A stretch of 64,000 nucleotides of DNA, taken from contig NZ_MNAN01000034.1 in assembly GCF_001854475.1 (NCBI RefSeq), positions 197,698 through 261,697 on the forward strand. The letters are read 5' to 3'. Made by a program: the position numbers and the translations under genes. This stretch comes from Pseudoalteromonas byunsanensis. GTDB taxonomy: Bacteria; Pseudomonadota; Gammaproteobacteria; Enterobacterales; Alteromonadaceae. Below the pieces are notes generated by a model that was not told the DNA's origin, did no database searches, and saw only the letters and a program-made list of their open reading frames with translations. Positions 9,421 through 18,962 of the stretch are shown piece after piece (positions within the stretch are counted from its first letter, which is position 1; each line of letters begins with the position of its first letter).

Positions 9421-9651
9421 TTATTGTAAAGCACAATGAACCTGATCTAAGTGTGAGATCAGATCCAAGCCCAGATCGGTAAGATAACCACCATCTGGGC
9501 TATCAATTATCCCCTTGTCATAGAGTCTTTGCGCTGCATCACGCAAGCTCTGCTCCGCATTGCTATGTATCTTAATTCCCTGATGCATACTGGTTCTGGG
9601 AAACTTAGCCAGTAATGTTAGCTCTGCCATCATATTTTGATCAAACGCCAT
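9421..9651 (-). CDS. TIGR02647-family small conserved protein
   Basis: A 76-residue soluble protein resembling the TIGR02647 family of gammaproteobacterial proteins (pattern: hydrophobic N-terminus, then QGIKIHSNA, RLYDKGIID, DGGYLTDLGLDLISH). The C-terminal half, a helix followed by GGYLT-LG, resembles a small winged-helix wing, so nucleic-acid binding is possible but unproven. It converges with maiA with only two bases between the stop codons, so no separate terminator fits between them. Confidence 0.75.
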   Translation of the reverse strand: MAFDQNMMAELTLLAKFPRTSMHQGIKIHSNAEQSLRDAAQRLYDKGIIDSPDGGYLTDLGLDLISHLDQVHCALQ

Positions 9652-9764
9652 TGCGATCCCCTTCTTTTCTTTTAATCTTGTTATATAGTTAGCGATATAG
9701 TGTTATGCATAGCGTACACTTAAATTGCGTCAATTTAAGATTAGCCAACTCTTGGAATTCTGCC

Positions 9765-10055
9765 ATGAAATCACTTATTTATATCGTTTCAATGACAATA
9801 TTATTAACAACGATTAGTACATTTGCAGTTGATACAAATCACAAAAATGTGACTCTCCTAGAAACTCCTTACAGCGTATGTTGGTATCAAGGCGTTCAGT
9901 ACAGTGAAGGGGCGCTCATTAAACAGCTAGAACACACTTTTGTTTGTACCCATAAGTATGCAAACCAACCACAAAGTCAGTTAGTGTGGCTAAAAGCAGA
10001 TAAAGAAGGACAACCCATTAGGCTAGACCCAGTAAAGAGAATCAGGGTAAAATAG
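9765..10055 (+). CDS. DUF1496 (YnjH-like) secreted small protein
   Basis: About 96 residues from the ATG at 9765. That start gives a clean signal peptide ([21 protein letters not shown]); an upstream ATG at 9705 would put 20 polar residues before it and is not used. The mature part has the DUF1496 pattern [15 protein letters not shown] followed by FVC, with two cysteines that probably form a disulfide in the periplasm, and a basic tail. E. coli YnjH belongs to this family; no function is known. It is followed 25 bp downstream by the VF530-family gene in the same direction. Confidence 0.75.
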   Translation: MKSLIYIVSMTILLTTISTFAVDTNHKNVTLLETPYSVCWYQGVQYSEGALIKQLEHTFVCTHKYANQPQSQLVWLKADKEGQPIRLDPVKRIRVK

Positions 10056-10080
10056 GCGTTTTAAGTTTTCAGGTGTTCTA

Positions 10081-10326
10081 ATGACTCAACCACAGCCCAA
10101 CAATCCATTACATGGTGTAAAACTAGAAGACATAATTACAAAGCTAGAAAAGGAGTTAGGCTGGAAAGCGATGGGCGAAGTGGTTAACATTCGTTGTTTC
10201 ACCCATGATCCGAGTGTGAAATCTAGTTTGAAGTTTCTACGCAAAACCCCTTGGGCAAGGGAGAAAGTTGAACAGTTATATTTAGATACCTTTCACGGTT
10301 TTGTGTGGCCATCCATAAAGAAATAA
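10081..10326 (+). CDS. VF530-family (DUF2132) DNA-binding-like protein
   Basis: An 81-residue protein with the family pattern [56 protein letters not shown]530 of Vibrio fischeri has a solved structure and is described as a DNA-binding-like fold; the biological role is not established. Full length for the family. A hairpin follows at once, overlapping the end of the convergent gene. Confidence 0.85.
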   Translation: MTQPQPNNPLHGVKLEDIITKLEKELGWKAMGEVVNIRCFTHDPSVKSSLKFLRKTPWAREKVEQLYLDTFHGFVWPSIKK

Positions 10327-10337
10327 AGCTACTTTGG

Positions 10338-10357
10338 CAATGAGTCTACACTCATTG
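10338..10357. terminator. Hairpin between convergent genes
   Basis: CAATGAGT pairs perfectly with ACTCATTG around a CTAC loop. It sits between the VF530 gene and the convergent solute-binding-protein gene, overlapping the latter's stop codon. There is no T run, so its strength as an intrinsic terminator is uncertain. Confidence 0.45.
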
Positions 10358-11047
10358 ATACAAATCGTTGTGTGCCTGTATGATCTTATTTTTTATTCTA
10401 ACAGGCAGTTCCTTATTGCATGCAAAGTAAAGTTCAGCACCAAAATTGGGTAAGGTATAAACCTTTTCCAACTCTTTAGCCATAGGCTCTCCCTTGCTCT
10501 TATAATCAAACTGCACGTCACTTAAAATAACTAAATCAAGCAGACCTTTGCGCGTTTCCAACAGTTCAAACACGTTGTCAAAAGTTGAAATAATCAACAA
10601 GTGCTGTTCATCTACAAAACCGTGTTCTTTTAAATACAAATGACTAAAGTTCTGTCTGATCACTGCGGTTTTATATTGCTTTGCATCTTCGAGCGAATTT
10701 ATCGAGTAGTTCCTATTTCGCAAGCCATAAAATGACACACTGAACTGACCCAAAGGAAATAGCCAATCAAATAGCTTTTCACGGGATTCTGCTCGAGCAA
10801 TAGAGAAAATACAGCTATTGGAATTTCTTTGTGCTGCACTGTAAGTGACAGACCAACTGTCTACATTAATTCTGTAATCGAGCTTTGCTTTATCAAGTAC
10901 TTGTCTCACTTTGTCTGCGGCCGTGCCAACGAGTGCGCCATGCTCGTCGGTATACTGAAAGTGAGGGAACTCTTCTGTAAATACATTGAGCTCACTTGCA
11001 CTAACTGCGTATGAAAACACTCCCAAAATGACCAACCATACATGCAT
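10352..11047 (-). CDS. Periplasmic solute-binding-like protein (SBP_bac_3 type)
   Basis: A 231-residue secreted protein. The N-terminus is a signal peptide (MHVWLVILGVFSYAVSA) followed by ELNVFTEEFPHFQYTDEHGALVGTAADKVRQVL, the start of a family-3 periplasmic binding fold. Conserved blocks such as SREKLFDWLFPLG and a late second lobe are visible. There are no ABC permease or ATPase genes nearby. Such orphan proteins are abundant in Shewanella, Vibrio and Pseudoalteromonas, and their ligands are unknown; amino-acid binding is only a family-level guess. Expressed alone, upstream of nothing on its strand but 140 bp after the ureohydrolase. Confidence 0.75.
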   Translation of the reverse strand: MHVWLVILGVFSYAVSASELNVFTEEFPHFQYTDEHGALVGTAADKVRQVLDKAKLDYRINVDSWSVTYSAAQRNSNSCIFSIARAESREKLFDWLFPLGQFSVSFYGLRNRNYSINSLEDAKQYKTAVIRQNFSHLYLKEHGFVDEQHLLIISTFDNVFELLETRKGLLDLVILSDVQFDYKSKGEPMAKELEKVYTLPNFGAELYFACNKELPVRIKNKIIQAHNDLYQ

Positions 11048-11137
11048 TTAGTTACAACCCATAATCCCGTGGACTAACAAGAAATATAGCGTATTTACCA
11101 GAATTACAACAGGATTGTGAGAGAATGAGGCTATTTT

Positions 11138-11168
11138 GAACAGGTAGCGTGATAAAAACTACCTGTTC
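11138..11168. terminator. Perfect 10-bp hairpin downstream of the ureohydrolase gene
   Basis: GAACAGGTAG (11138-11147) pairs with CTACCTGTTC (11159-11168). It lies 20 bp beyond the ureohydrolase stop on the minus strand. There is no T run after it, so it may stabilise the 3' end rather than terminate intrinsically. Confidence 0.5.
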
Positions 11169-11187
11169 TGAAGTGATGACGTTGTTA

Positions 11188-12300
11188 TCAAGCGTTATTG
11201 ATAGCGTCTATCAAAAAAGCTGAAATTTTTGCTCCTTCGCGCAGAGTTGTCTCTGAGCTGGACTGACCCACTAAAGAGCTATCTGTAAACGGAGCGATTT
11301 CCATCATATCAGCACCTGTGATAGGAAACTCTTCACGTAATGCACGCAAAATAGTCATCGCTTCGTCAGGCGTCATACCATTGCCCTCTGGAGTACCCGT
11401 CGCAGAGGCAAATTCTTCATCAAGCGCATCAATATCAAAACTTACGTATAGCTCGTCTACATTATCCGCTTTTAGCTGGGCAATTACTTGCTTTACAATC
11501 GCATCGGCACCTTGCTCACGAATTTCGTGTGCCCAATGTTGTTTCACTCCAAAGGTAGACTCCCAGTGTGTTTTATCTTTACCACTAGAGCGAATGCCAA
11601 ACTGAATTAAATGATGAGGTGCAGGCAGGAATTCAAGTATATGTGTACACCAAGAACCAAAACACAAATCAATACCCAAACGTTCTACTAATAAGTCTGT
11701 ATGAGCATCGAAATGGATGATGGCGGTGCGTTTACCTGCTGCTCTTTTCGCCTTTAAGTAAGATTTAGTTAACGGGTAGCTGATCGAATGATCTCCCCCA
11801 ATACCAAAAATCCCTTTGTCCGGGTGCTGCTGATAAAAGCCATCACATACATCTTCGGTTATAGATAGTGGCGAAACATAGTAGTCACTCTTTTCATCTT
11901 GATAAAGTGCTTTTTGACAGTTGCTTATGGTTGCATCGTTTAGATACTTATCATGAAGCAAGTGAGGAATAACGCGCACATCACCCAAATCAAATGCACT
12001 GATGTGAGGGTGTTGTTCGATTAGTGTCGAACGCAAAAACAACGGCCCCCAGTTAGCGCCACGTAAAATACCACCACCGCAGTCAGAACTAATGCCTAAA
12101 ATTGCTGCCTTGTATTGACTATTTTCAAGCGTGGTTAGAGATTCTTTCCACAGCACATCGACGCCTTCAGTTTGACCGTATAACTTTGTTCTTAACGCGT
12201 CCTTTCTTTCTTTCGCTGTATTAACCGTAAATACGCCGTCCCCAGGAGGACACAAACAGTGTTCAAGTTTCTGCTGGAATTGTTGTTTTGTAATTGTCAT
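11188..12300 (-). CDS. Arginase/agmatinase/formiminoglutamase-family ureohydrolase
   Basis: A 370-residue binuclear manganese hydrolase with the diagnostic metal-binding motifs: GIGGDHSIS, IIHFDAHTDLLVE (Asp-Ala-His-x-Asp) and SFDIDALDEEFA. It hydrolyses a guanidino or formimino compound to urea or formamide; which one cannot be told from the motifs. It is about 60 residues longer than typical arginase or agmatinase (300-320) because of an N-terminal extension of about 60 residues before the fold proper starts at AILGISSDCGGG. There is no hut cluster or speA nearby to name a pathway. The start is supported by a strong AGGAGG six bases upstream of the ATG. A CRP-like site lies about 75-90 bp upstream. 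Confidence 0.85.
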   Translation of the reverse strand: MTITKQQFQQKLEHCLCPPGDGVFTVNTAKERKDALRTKLYGQTEGVDVLWKESLTTLENSQYKAAILGISSDCGGGILRGANWGPLFLRSTLIEQHPHISAFDLGDVRVIPHLLHDKYLNDATISNCQKALYQDEKSDYYVSPLSITEDVCDGFYQQHPDKGIFGIGGDHSISYPLTKSYLKAKRAAGKRTAIIHFDAHTDLLVERLGIDLCFGSWCTHILEFLPAPHHLIQFGIRSSGKDKTHWESTFGVKQHWAHEIREQGADAIVKQVIAQLKADNVDELYVSFDIDALDEEFASATGTPEGNGMTPDEAMTILRALREEFPITGADMMEIAPFTDSSLVGQSSSETTLREGAKISAFLIDAINNA

Positions 12301-12374
12301 TTAAAACCTCCTAAGATAACGATTCTTGCATATTCATGCGTTTAGCTGCGTTGGCTAATATTTTTTCTATCCGT

Positions 12375-12390
12375 TGTGATCTCTATCACT
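12375..12390 (-). promoter_or_regulatory. Candidate CRP binding site upstream of the ureohydrolase gene
   Basis: TGTGA, six bases (TCTCTA), TCACT matches the CRP half-sites TGTGA and TCACA in nine of ten positions and lies 75-90 bp before the ureohydrolase ATG, a normal place for class I or II activation. Inference from pattern only. In the rest of the 308-bp gap (12301-12608) I see no convincing gene; a 65-codon frame lacks a start signal. Confidence 0.45.
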
Positions 12391-12541
12391 GGCATTGAGC
12401 ACTTAAATTGGCCTCATTCTCAATAAGCAAATATAATCATGTAAAACAAAAGTTTAGATACTGCCTATTCTTAAAACGAGTGACGCAGAGCAATGAAAAA
12501 TGTGAACTTGCAGGAGGTATAACATCGTTGGTAGCAAAGTC

Positions 12542-12578
12542 AACCACGGACCAACACCTTACTTTTGGTACCGTGGTT
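12542..12578. terminator. Inverted repeat downstream of the DUF2189 gene
   Basis: AACCACGG (12542-12549) pairs with CCGTGGTT (12571-12578), with an inner CCAA/TTGG step and a loop of about ten bases. It lies 31 bp past the stop of the minus-strand DUF2189 gene. It could end that transcript, although the T run is on the other side. Confidence 0.4.
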
Positions 12579-12608
12579 TTATATTCACAACTGATGAATA
12601 GTTAGGGA

Positions 12609-13388
12609 TTATTCATACCCTCTTGGTTTTTTGGTTTTAATAATTGCAATGTAACCGTGCCAACTTGCATAACTTAATAATGGCATAATGACGATAAAAC
12701 CGGCCGTGCCAGTTAAAAAACCAACCAACACTAATGTCACAATGATTGCACACCAAACAAGCATCGCACCAACATTAGATTTAACCGCATGTATTGAGCT
12801 TACAACTGCGGTCATAATATCGACTCTGCGCTCCATCATGATTTGCGGTGTAAATGCCGAAATAGCAAACACTGAAACCATCAATATGCCACCGACTAGA
12901 GTACCAAGCGTAAGGAACGCAGATAACTGTTCAAAAGTTGGATTAGACACATCAGGATATAAGGCATGAATTAAGGCTGCAAGGCGCATCCAAACGATCA
13001 TAATTACCATCAAAAGAACAGCAAACCCCCACTCGCCAGCGGGATTTCTAAACATCGACTTTAAGCTGTGAGCAAAGGTTGGCGTGTGTCCCTTTTCTAA
13101 CTCCCATGCCACATCATACAAGCCTGCAGCAAAAGCCGGCCCAATTAAGGCAAATGCAACAACCGCAGGCAATATGACCAGGTGAGTCCCTGATTGGTAT
13201 ACAAGCCACATAATAGTGGCAGGAATGAGGGTAAAGATTAGCCCATAAATTAAACTTAGCACCGGCGCTCTAGCAATATCTTTAAATGCTAGAGCAAGCC
13301 AATGAAACGGGGAAAATGTACTTATTTTATTACTTTCAAAACAACGCGCGAATTCTGTATGTTTCTCAATCGGTGCAGATGTAGGCAT
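12609..13388 (-). CDS. DUF2189 integral membrane protein
   Basis: A 259-residue inner-membrane protein with an N-terminal soluble stretch of about 35 residues (ending ISTFSPFHWLALAFKDI) and about six hydrophobic segments: around residues 42-62, 70-90, 120-140, 160-180, 205-228 and 230-245. FSPFHWLxxAxxDxxRAP and the loop LEKGHTPTF fit DUF2189. The function of the family is unknown. In other bacteria it often sits near cytochrome oxidase genes, which is not the case here. It is transcribed divergently from uridine phosphorylase, 156 bp away. Confidence 0.8.
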   Translation of the reverse strand: MPTSAPIEKHTEFARCFESNKISTFSPFHWLALAFKDIARAPVLSLIYGLIFTLIPATIMWLVYQSGTHLVILPAVVAFALIGPAFAAGLYDVAWELEKGHTPTFAHSLKSMFRNPAGEWGFAVLLMVIMIVWMRLAALIHALYPDVSNPTFEQLSAFLTLGTLVGGILMVSVFAISAFTPQIMMERRVDIMTAVVSSIHAVKSNVGAMLVWCAIIVTLVLVGFLTGTAGFIVIMPLLSYASWHGYIAIIKTKKPRGYE

Positions 13389-13544
13389 AATGGTTCCTCT
13401 TATTATTGCTACACTTTAGGTTTAGAAGATCACCCATAAAGATGCAAGTACGCACACAAGCACATATACTAAATCGGACATCTGTCCTGTACTTTGATGC
13501 TGTTAATAACAAACATTACGCTTTATACAAAAATAAGGTTTACT

Positions 13545-14297
13545 ATGGACAAGGTATTTCATTTAGGGCTAAACAAACAAGCACTTAACGGTGCAACATT
13601 AGCCATTGTACCAGGCGATCCTGAGAGGGCTAAGCGCATAGCTCACAAACTAAGCGATCCTATCTGCTTGGCGCAAACACGAGAATTTCATGTCTACTTA
13701 GCAACGCTAGGTAATCAGCCTGTCGTGATTTGCTCAACGGGTATTGGTGGACCTTCTACCTCTATTGCCGTGGAAGAACTGGCACAGCTAGGCGTTCGTA
13801 CATTTTTACGAGTGGGAACAACTGGTGCAATCCAACCACATATAAATGAAGGTGATGTGTTAGTTAGCACCGCTTCTGTAAGATTAGATGGCGCCAGCCA
13901 ACATTTTGCACCTTTGAGCTACCCAGCAGTTTCTGATTTTCATTGCACGCAAGCTATGGTTAACGCGTGTATCGAGCTGGGCGTTAATCATCATATTGGT
14001 ATTACCGCTTCTAGCGATACCTTTTACCCAGGCCAAGAGCGTTACGATACCTATTCAGGTTATGTAAACAAGGCTTTTCAAGGAAGTTGCGAAGAGTGGC
14101 AAAAGCTCAATGTTATGAACTATGAGATGGAATCAGCTACTTTATTTACCATGTGCGCAGCATTGGGACTCAAAGCTGCCTGTGTGGCTGGCGTGTTGGT
14201 AAATAGAACCCGTCAAGAAATTCCAACAGTAGACCATGCAAAAGTTGAAAATGACTCTGTAGCTGTGGTTATCAAAGCGGCTGAATTATTACTATAG
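13545..14297 (+). CDS. udp: Uridine phosphorylase
   Basis: Catalyses uridine plus phosphate to uracil plus ribose-1-phosphate in pyrimidine salvage; a cytoplasmic hexamer. The 250 residues match the length of E. coli Udp (253). Visible motifs: [12 protein letters not shown] (phosphate loop, Gly and Arg), [25 protein letters not shown], and [11 protein letters not shown] (Glu-Met-Glu-Ser, nucleoside-binding). The start at 13545 is preferred over an upstream ATG at 13494 because family members begin at this point (MDKVFHLGL). A cytidine deaminase gene converges on it from the other side of a strong bidirectional hairpin, so two salvage enzymes sit together. Confidence 0.95.
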   Translation: MDKVFHLGLNKQALNGATLAIVPGDPERAKRIAHKLSDPICLAQTREFHVYLATLGNQPVVICSTGIGGPSTSIAVEELAQLGVRTFLRVGTTGAIQPHINEGDVLVSTASVRLDGASQHFAPLSYPAVSDFHCTQAMVNACIELGVNHHIGITASSDTFYPGQERYDTYSGYVNKAFQGSCEEWQKLNVMNYEMESATLFTMCAALGLKAACVAGVLVNRTRQEIPTVDHAKVENDSVAVVIKAAELLL

Positions 14298-14307
14298 ACA
14301 TGCTTGT

Positions 14308-14340
14308 GTCGCCTCAATAAGTCTAAACTTGAGGCGACTT
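14308..14340. terminator. Bidirectional terminator between udp and cdd
   Basis: GTCGCCTCAA (14308-14317) pairs perfectly with TTGAGGCGAC (14329-14338) around an 11-base loop. It separates two convergent genes and can serve both. Confidence 0.7.
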
Positions 14341-14347
14341 ACATCTG

Positions 14348-15217
14348 TTATGAATTAAACTCTGCAAGCACGTGCGTCAATTTCGCATCAGTGGCATAAC
14401 TTTGCAATACAGCATCTGCCACTGCTTTTTGGTTCTCATGCCCTTTCGTTTCGACCAACGTAATCGCACTTATTACTATCTCATCAAGCTTTAACCCCGC
14501 CAAAGCAAGTTGGCTTAATGCTCCTTGCATAGGAGATAAGCTTGGACTATAGGCTGCGTTTTCCGCATAACGACCGTAAAATTGGCCGTGAGATTGCGTA
14601 CTTATTTCTACCGCCGACAAGTTACCTGAGTATGGTGCGTAAGCGTTTTGCAGGTGTACTTTGAGCGTGTCACTTATTTCGTGGGATAAACTATCAAGAT
14701 GGCTTGTAGAGCTTGCCATAAGACGCTGTGAATTGTCTAAATCCTGAGGACCAAATGCACTGGGCAGCAATTCCGCTAAGCTTGTATTCAAAGTCGGTAG
14801 CATAATGGCAAGTTCAGCAGATTTATCGAGTTCATTCATAAATTGCCGGCAATAGCCACAAGGAGCGTCACTGATTGCCATACGACTAATTTCTTTGGCG
14901 CCATGCAACCAAGCATTGTTGATAGCCGATTGCTCTGCATGAACCACCAGACTCAATGCCTGATGAGAAAACTCAAGGTTTGCACCTAAATATGCACTTC
15001 CTGTTGTTTTATCAAAAGCAACTGCCCCGACATTAAAATGGGAAATAGGAGCCTGAGAGAAGGTTGCAGCCACTGGTAATAATGCTTTAAGTAGCATATC
15101 TAGATCGCAGCTAAGTTGCGATTGCAGCTCATCCAATTGTTCGTGAGAAAAATGACCGCGATTGCGCTTTGCTTGCTGTTCTAGTTCTTGTAATTGTTGC
15201 GGATTAAATACTGCCAT
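14348..15217 (-). CDS. cdd: Cytidine deaminase
   Basis: Zinc-dependent hydrolytic deamination of cytidine and deoxycytidine to uridine and deoxyuridine; its product feeds Udp next door. The 289-residue length fits the two-domain E. coli-type enzyme (294). His93 and catalytic Glu95 (VHAEQSAI) plus Cys120 and Cys123 (PCGYCRQFMNEL) form the zinc site, with the same His-to-Cys spacing of 27 as E. coli His102/Cys129. The second half is a degenerate deaminase repeat without metal ligands (YAPYSGNLSAVE, YAENAAYSPSL). ATG 15217 is chosen; an upstream GTG would add ten residues with no ribosome-binding site. It lies 44 bp downstream of the STAS-like gene, perhaps co-transcribed. Confidence 0.94.
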   Translation of the reverse strand: MAVFNPQQLQELEQQAKRNRGHFSHEQLDELQSQLSCDLDMLLKALLPVAATFSQAPISHFNVGAVAFDKTTGSAYLGANLEFSHQALSLVVHAEQSAINNAWLHGAKEISRMAISDAPCGYCRQFMNELDKSAELAIMLPTLNTSLAELLPSAFGPQDLDNSQRLMASSTSHLDSLSHEISDTLKVHLQNAYAPYSGNLSAVEISTQSHGQFYGRYAENAAYSPSLSPMQGALSQLALAGLKLDEIVISAITLVETKGHENQKAVADAVLQSYATDAKLTHVLAEFNS

Positions 15218-15261
15218 TATTAAAACATAATTGATTAATGGCAGCACAGTTTAAGCAGATT

Positions 15262-15630
15262 CTACAAATTACACAACCATTGCTTTGCAGATTTAAAGCA
15301 TTCAAAATTTTCTGCATTAACGTTGTAGCGCTTGGCTTTTTGCAAAAACAAATCGTGCATGTACCCTTCAAAACCAACGACTCTGGCAACTGCAAAATCA
15401 CGTAAGTAGTGGGCGACTTTTGGCATAAAATCAACAATATCTATCGCAGCAAAACAATGTTCTACGTCGCTTAAGTCGATTAGAATTTTCGAACTGTTAT
15501 GCGCTTTTGCGTAGTCATTTGCGATTTGATAAACATTCACCACGTCCTCTGCATCAACGCAGCCGCGTAGCGTCATCAAGATCAAAGACGTCGTATCATC
15601 ATAAGTGATACTGGTAGAAAGTGTAGACAT
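15262..15630 (-). CDS. STAS/SEC14-like (SpoIIAA-like) domain protein
   Basis: A 122-residue soluble single-domain protein with alternating strands and helices: LILMTLRGCVDAEDVVNVYQIANDYAKAHNSSKILIDLSDVEHC, then ARVVGFEGYMHDLFLQKAK. This layout fits the SpoIIAA-like/SEC14 fold class found in many marine bacteria. No phosphorylatable serine in the usual anti-anti-sigma context is evident, so a role in sigma-factor control is not supported. GAGG lies five bases before the ATG. Upstream of cdd on the same strand; the functional link is unclear. Confidence 0.55.
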   Translation of the reverse strand: MSTLSTSITYDDTTSLILMTLRGCVDAEDVVNVYQIANDYAKAHNSSKILIDLSDVEHCFAAIDIVDFMPKVAHYLRDFAVARVVGFEGYMHDLFLQKAKRYNVNAENFECFKSAKQWLCNL

Positions 15631-15770
15631 TGGACCTCAAGTAAAAAAATACTCCAACTTTGGAGCAATAAAAAAGCCATCTGGTATAACCAGTGGGCAA
15701 TTCTATGTTAGCCAAATTCAATGTCAATAAATTTAATCATAAGAAATGATAAAAACACAAACATTCAACC

Positions 15771-15800
15771 CAAAAGGATGAGTTTTTACTCACCCTTTTG
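15771..15800. terminator. Terminator hairpin downstream of ppc
   Basis: CAAAAGGATGAG pairs with CTCACCCTTTTG with one mismatch, with a T-rich loop, 25 bp beyond the ppc stop on the minus strand. The A/T-rich outer stem can act in either direction. Nothing else is seen between 15631 and 15824. Confidence 0.65.
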
Positions 15801-15824
15801 TCAATGACCGTTAATTTTTTGTGA

Positions 15825-18458
15825 TTAACCAGTGTTACGCATCCCGGCTGCTATCCCTGTCATCGTAATCATCAGTGCATTGTCTATATCTGCACTATGA
15901 CCCGCTCGTGCACGGTTTAGCAACTCAACTTGTAGTACATTGAGTGGGTCGGTATAAGGGTTTCGCAACGCAATTGACTCCTTTATCCACGGTTGTGCTG
16001 ATAGTAACGTTGAATCTGGAGCCAATCTCTGTACCAATTCTCGCACTTGTTCAAGTTCATCCCTTAGTTTGTGACCTAGCGGCTTTAACTCATCATCCAC
16101 TAATCCTTGCTCATAGTGTTCACTCAACCAACTATCCGCTTTGCAAAACACCATTTCTAACATTTCTAAGCGAGTTCTGAAAAATGGCCAATGCTCGCTC
16201 ATATGTTTTAGTGTTTGCTCCCCATAGCTATCTACTGCAGCTTGCAAACCTTGCAATGCACCAAGCCATGCTGGCAACATCAGGCGGTTTTGGCTCCAAG
16301 CAAAAATCCAAGGAATTGCTCTTAGACTTTCAACACCCCCTTGTGGGTTTCGTTTTGCGGGTCTGGAACCCAGTGGAAGTTTAGCCAATTCAACTTCAGG
16401 TGTTGCCATTCTGAAATAGGGTACAAATTGGGGGTCTTCACGCACGATACTACGGTAATGGGCACATGATGCTTTGGTAATAAGTTCCATTACCTCTTTC
16501 CAGCTACCCTCAGGTTGCGGTGGTGGTAAAAGGTTACTCTCAATAATCGCGCTGCTATATATTGCCAAACTTTGGGCTGCTACTTTTGGTAAACCAAATT
16601 TAAAGCGGATCATTTCTCCTTGCTCTGTCACCCTTAATCCGTTTTTCAGTGAGCCCGGTGGCTGTGAACGAAGGGCTTGTGCAGCAGGAGCGCCACCTCG
16701 ACCAATTGTACCGCCACGTCCATGGAACAAGTTCAATTCAATGTCTTGCTTATCACACAACTCTACCAGCTTCTCCATTGCGCTGTACTGTGCCCATCCA
16801 GCAGCCATCATACCTGCATCTTTTGCAGAATCTGAGTAGCCAATCATGACAAATTGCTTTCGATTAATATGTTGACGATACCAAGATTGAGCGAATAGCT
16901 GCGTCATAACCTCTGCACTGCGATTAAGGTCATCCAGTGTTTCAAACAATGGCGCTACTGGCATTTTGAACTTGCAGCCACTTTCTTGAAGTAGCAATTC
17001 AACCGCTAAAACATCAGATGCATTTTGCGCCATGGAGATAATATAGATACCTATTGCTTGTTCGTCTTGACAGGCTATAACCTCAAAGGTGTCTAACACT
17101 TCTTGCACATTGCTACTAGGGCGCCAATGCTTGGGAATTAGTGGACGTCGGGAGTTGAGTTCAGCAAGTAAGAATGCCTGCTTATCTTGCTCTGACCAAT
17201 CTGCATATTTGCCCAACCCCAAATATCCTGTCAGTTCGCTAAACACCTCAGTATGACGCGCTGAGTCTTGTCTAATATCTAGCTTACATAAATTTATACC
17301 AAAGCAGTTGAGGCGGCGTAACACATCTAATAATAAGCCGTTGGCTATCACGCCCATATTCACTTGCGTTAGTGAACGGTAGATAAGCTCCAACGGCGCT
17401 TTTAACTGCGACACATGAGTAATTTTGTCTTGCTTCTTACTCGGCTCTTGTTTGATTTTGTGCTCTAACGCCGCAATCGTTTCACTAACTTGGGCTTTGA
17501 GAATTTTTAAAAGATATCGATATGGTTCACTGTGTTCCCCCACTTGCTCTTTTAACTCTTCACTAGCACAGTGCATAGACAACTCTGCGCTGAGCTTATC
17601 TAAATCTCTGTAGTACAAATCAAGTGCCATCCAGCGGCCATGATCTAGCACCGTTTGGGTTATTTGCGCTGTGACAAATGGGTTGCCATCTCTATCCCCA
17701 CCCATCCACGAAGTGAACGAAATAGGAGAAAAGCCCTCAGGTAACTCAAGCTGAAGAATTTCATTACTGAAGCGGTGAAATTGACGGATAAACATAGGTA
17801 CAGCATGCCACAAGCTGTTTTCAATAACGGCGAATCCCCATTTCGCTTCGTCTAACGGAGTGGGTCGTTTGTCTCGAATGTCATTTGTATGCCATGCCTG
17901 ACTGATCAGTTGTTCTATTCTGTTGTACAAATAATCTTTATGATGTTCGTCAAGTTCGTGTAATTCCAATGCTTCCAAACACTCACTTAACTCAACATGT
18001 TTGCTAATGATGGTGCGTCTCGTTACTTCCGTCGGATGGGCTGTAAGCACAAGATCCATTTTCAAATTGGCGACCGCATCTGCAACCTCATTAAGATTTA
18101 GCTGACCTTTTTCAATTTGTCCTTTGAGCGCTGTTAAGGTCTGTTTCAAAGCACTCAATGTTCCTTCTGGCGAACCTTGTTTGGAAATTGTGTGGAACTG
18201 CTCAGCGACATTCGCAAGGTTAAGAAAATGATTAAAGGCACGGGCTACTGGTAATAGCTCCTCATCCGTTAGAGAGTGCAAGGTTTCAATAAGTAATGCT
18301 CTGTCCTGTTCATTGCCACTGCGAGAAGATTTGGACAACTTGCGGATTTGCTCGACCTTATCGAGCACTTCTTGGCCTTGGGCTTGTTTTATAGTTTTTC
18401 CTAGCAACTCCCCCAACATACTGACATTTGTACGTAATGTTTGATACTGCTCAGTCAT
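15825..18458 (-). CDS. ppc: Phosphoenolpyruvate carboxylase
   Basis: Carboxylates PEP with bicarbonate to oxaloacetate, the main anaplerotic step. The 877 residues match the E. coli enzyme (883). Key motifs: [14 protein letters not shown] with the catalytic histidine near residue 137, [28 protein letters not shown] (glycine-rich loop) and the invariant C-terminus GMRNTG. Complete and uninterrupted. It is transcribed alone; the upstream gene at 18579 is divergent with a 120-bp gap. E. coli-type allosteric control (acetyl-CoA, aspartate) is likely but not read from the sequence. Confidence 0.98.
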   Translation of the reverse strand: MTEQYQTLRTNVSMLGELLGKTIKQAQGQEVLDKVEQIRKLSKSSRSGNEQDRALLIETLHSLTDEELLPVARAFNHFLNLANVAEQFHTISKQGSPEGTLSALKQTLTALKGQIEKGQLNLNEVADAVANLKMDLVLTAHPTEVTRRTIISKHVELSECLEALELHELDEHHKDYLYNRIEQLISQAWHTNDIRDKRPTPLDEAKWGFAVIENSLWHAVPMFIRQFHRFSNEILQLELPEGFSPISFTSWMGGDRDGNPFVTAQITQTVLDHGRWMALDLYYRDLDKLSAELSMHCASEELKEQVGEHSEPYRYLLKILKAQVSETIAALEHKIKQEPSKKQDKITHVSQLKAPLELIYRSLTQVNMGVIANGLLLDVLRRLNCFGINLCKLDIRQDSARHTEVFSELTGYLGLGKYADWSEQDKQAFLLAELNSRRPLIPKHWRPSSNVQEVLDTFEVIACQDEQAIGIYIISMAQNASDVLAVELLLQESGCKFKMPVAPLFETLDDLNRSAEVMTQLFAQSWYRQHINRKQFVMIGYSDSAKDAGMMAAGWAQYSAMEKLVELCDKQDIELNLFHGRGGTIGRGGAPAAQALRSQPPGSLKNGLRVTEQGEMIRFKFGLPKVAAQSLAIYSSAIIESNLLPPPQPEGSWKEVMELITKASCAHYRSIVREDPQFVPYFRMATPEVELAKLPLGSRPAKRNPQGGVESLRAIPWIFAWSQNRLMLPAWLGALQGLQAAVDSYGEQTLKHMSEHWPFFRTRLEMLEMVFCKADSWLSEHYEQGLVDDELKPLGHKLRDELEQVRELVQRLAPDSTLLSAQPWIKESIALRNPYTDPLNVLQVELLNRARAGHSADIDNALMITMTGIAAGMRNTG

Positions 18459-18578
18459 AATGCATCCTTTGTCGATATTCTATACTACTCACTATACCGA
18501 GATTAATTCGATTTACGAGCGATCTGTTTTTTACTTTTAAACGTAAACTACTCTAACAAAGTTACTCAACAGTTTGAT

Positions 18579-18962
18579 ATGAAAATATTTTATGATGGTC
18601 AGTGCCCTATATGCGTCGCTGAAATGAAAAAGCTACTCACGTTCGATCAGCACAGAAAAATCGTCATAGTAGATGTGCATGAACAAAACTTTGCTGCTCA
18701 GTATCCACACATAGACAAACGCAAAGCCCTTACCATATTGCACGCTGAAGACGAAAACGGACAAATTTTTCTGGGGCTGGACGCAACTTATCAAATCTGG
18801 AAATTGGTTGGTAAATACCGTTGGCTGAAAGTCTTACGTCTATACCCTATTCGCTGGTTAGCTGATGGCTGCTACTGGCTATTTGCTAGAAATCGTATGC
18901 GTTTGTCTCGCATGTTGCTGCCAAGTCGGTGCAATAATGACAGGTGTAAGCCAAATGACTAA
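18579..18962 (+). CDS. DUF393 / DCC-family thiol-disulfide oxidoreductase-like protein
   Basis: A 127-residue protein opening with FYDGQCPICVAEMKKLL, the signature of the DCC (DUF393) family, whose name comes from the conserved Asp-x-x-Cys-x-x-Cys. The rest (a Trp-rich stretch, RLYPIRWLADGCYWLFARNRMRLS) also fits. A thioredoxin-like redox function is predicted for the family but not shown. It overlaps the next gene (SDR) by eight bases, and the flavin-reductase gene follows, so these three probably form one transcript. Confidence 0.8.
   Translation: MKIFYDGQCPICVAEMKKLLTFDQHRKIVIVDVHEQNFAAQYPHIDKRKALTILHAEDENGQIFLGLDATYQIWKLVGKYRWLKVLRLYPIRWLADGCYWLFARNRMRLSRMLLPSRCNNDRCKPND

Noticed and set aside
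12408-12605. 65-codon frame between the ureohydrolase and DUF2189 genes
   Set aside because: No ribosome-binding site before a start codon, composition like non-coding DNA, and it runs through a CRP-like upstream region and an inverted repeat.
13476-13487. GGACA-TC-TGTCC palindrome upstream of udp as an operator
   Set aside because: Twelve bases, short arms, and no match to CytR or other known nucleoside regulators; chance is likely.
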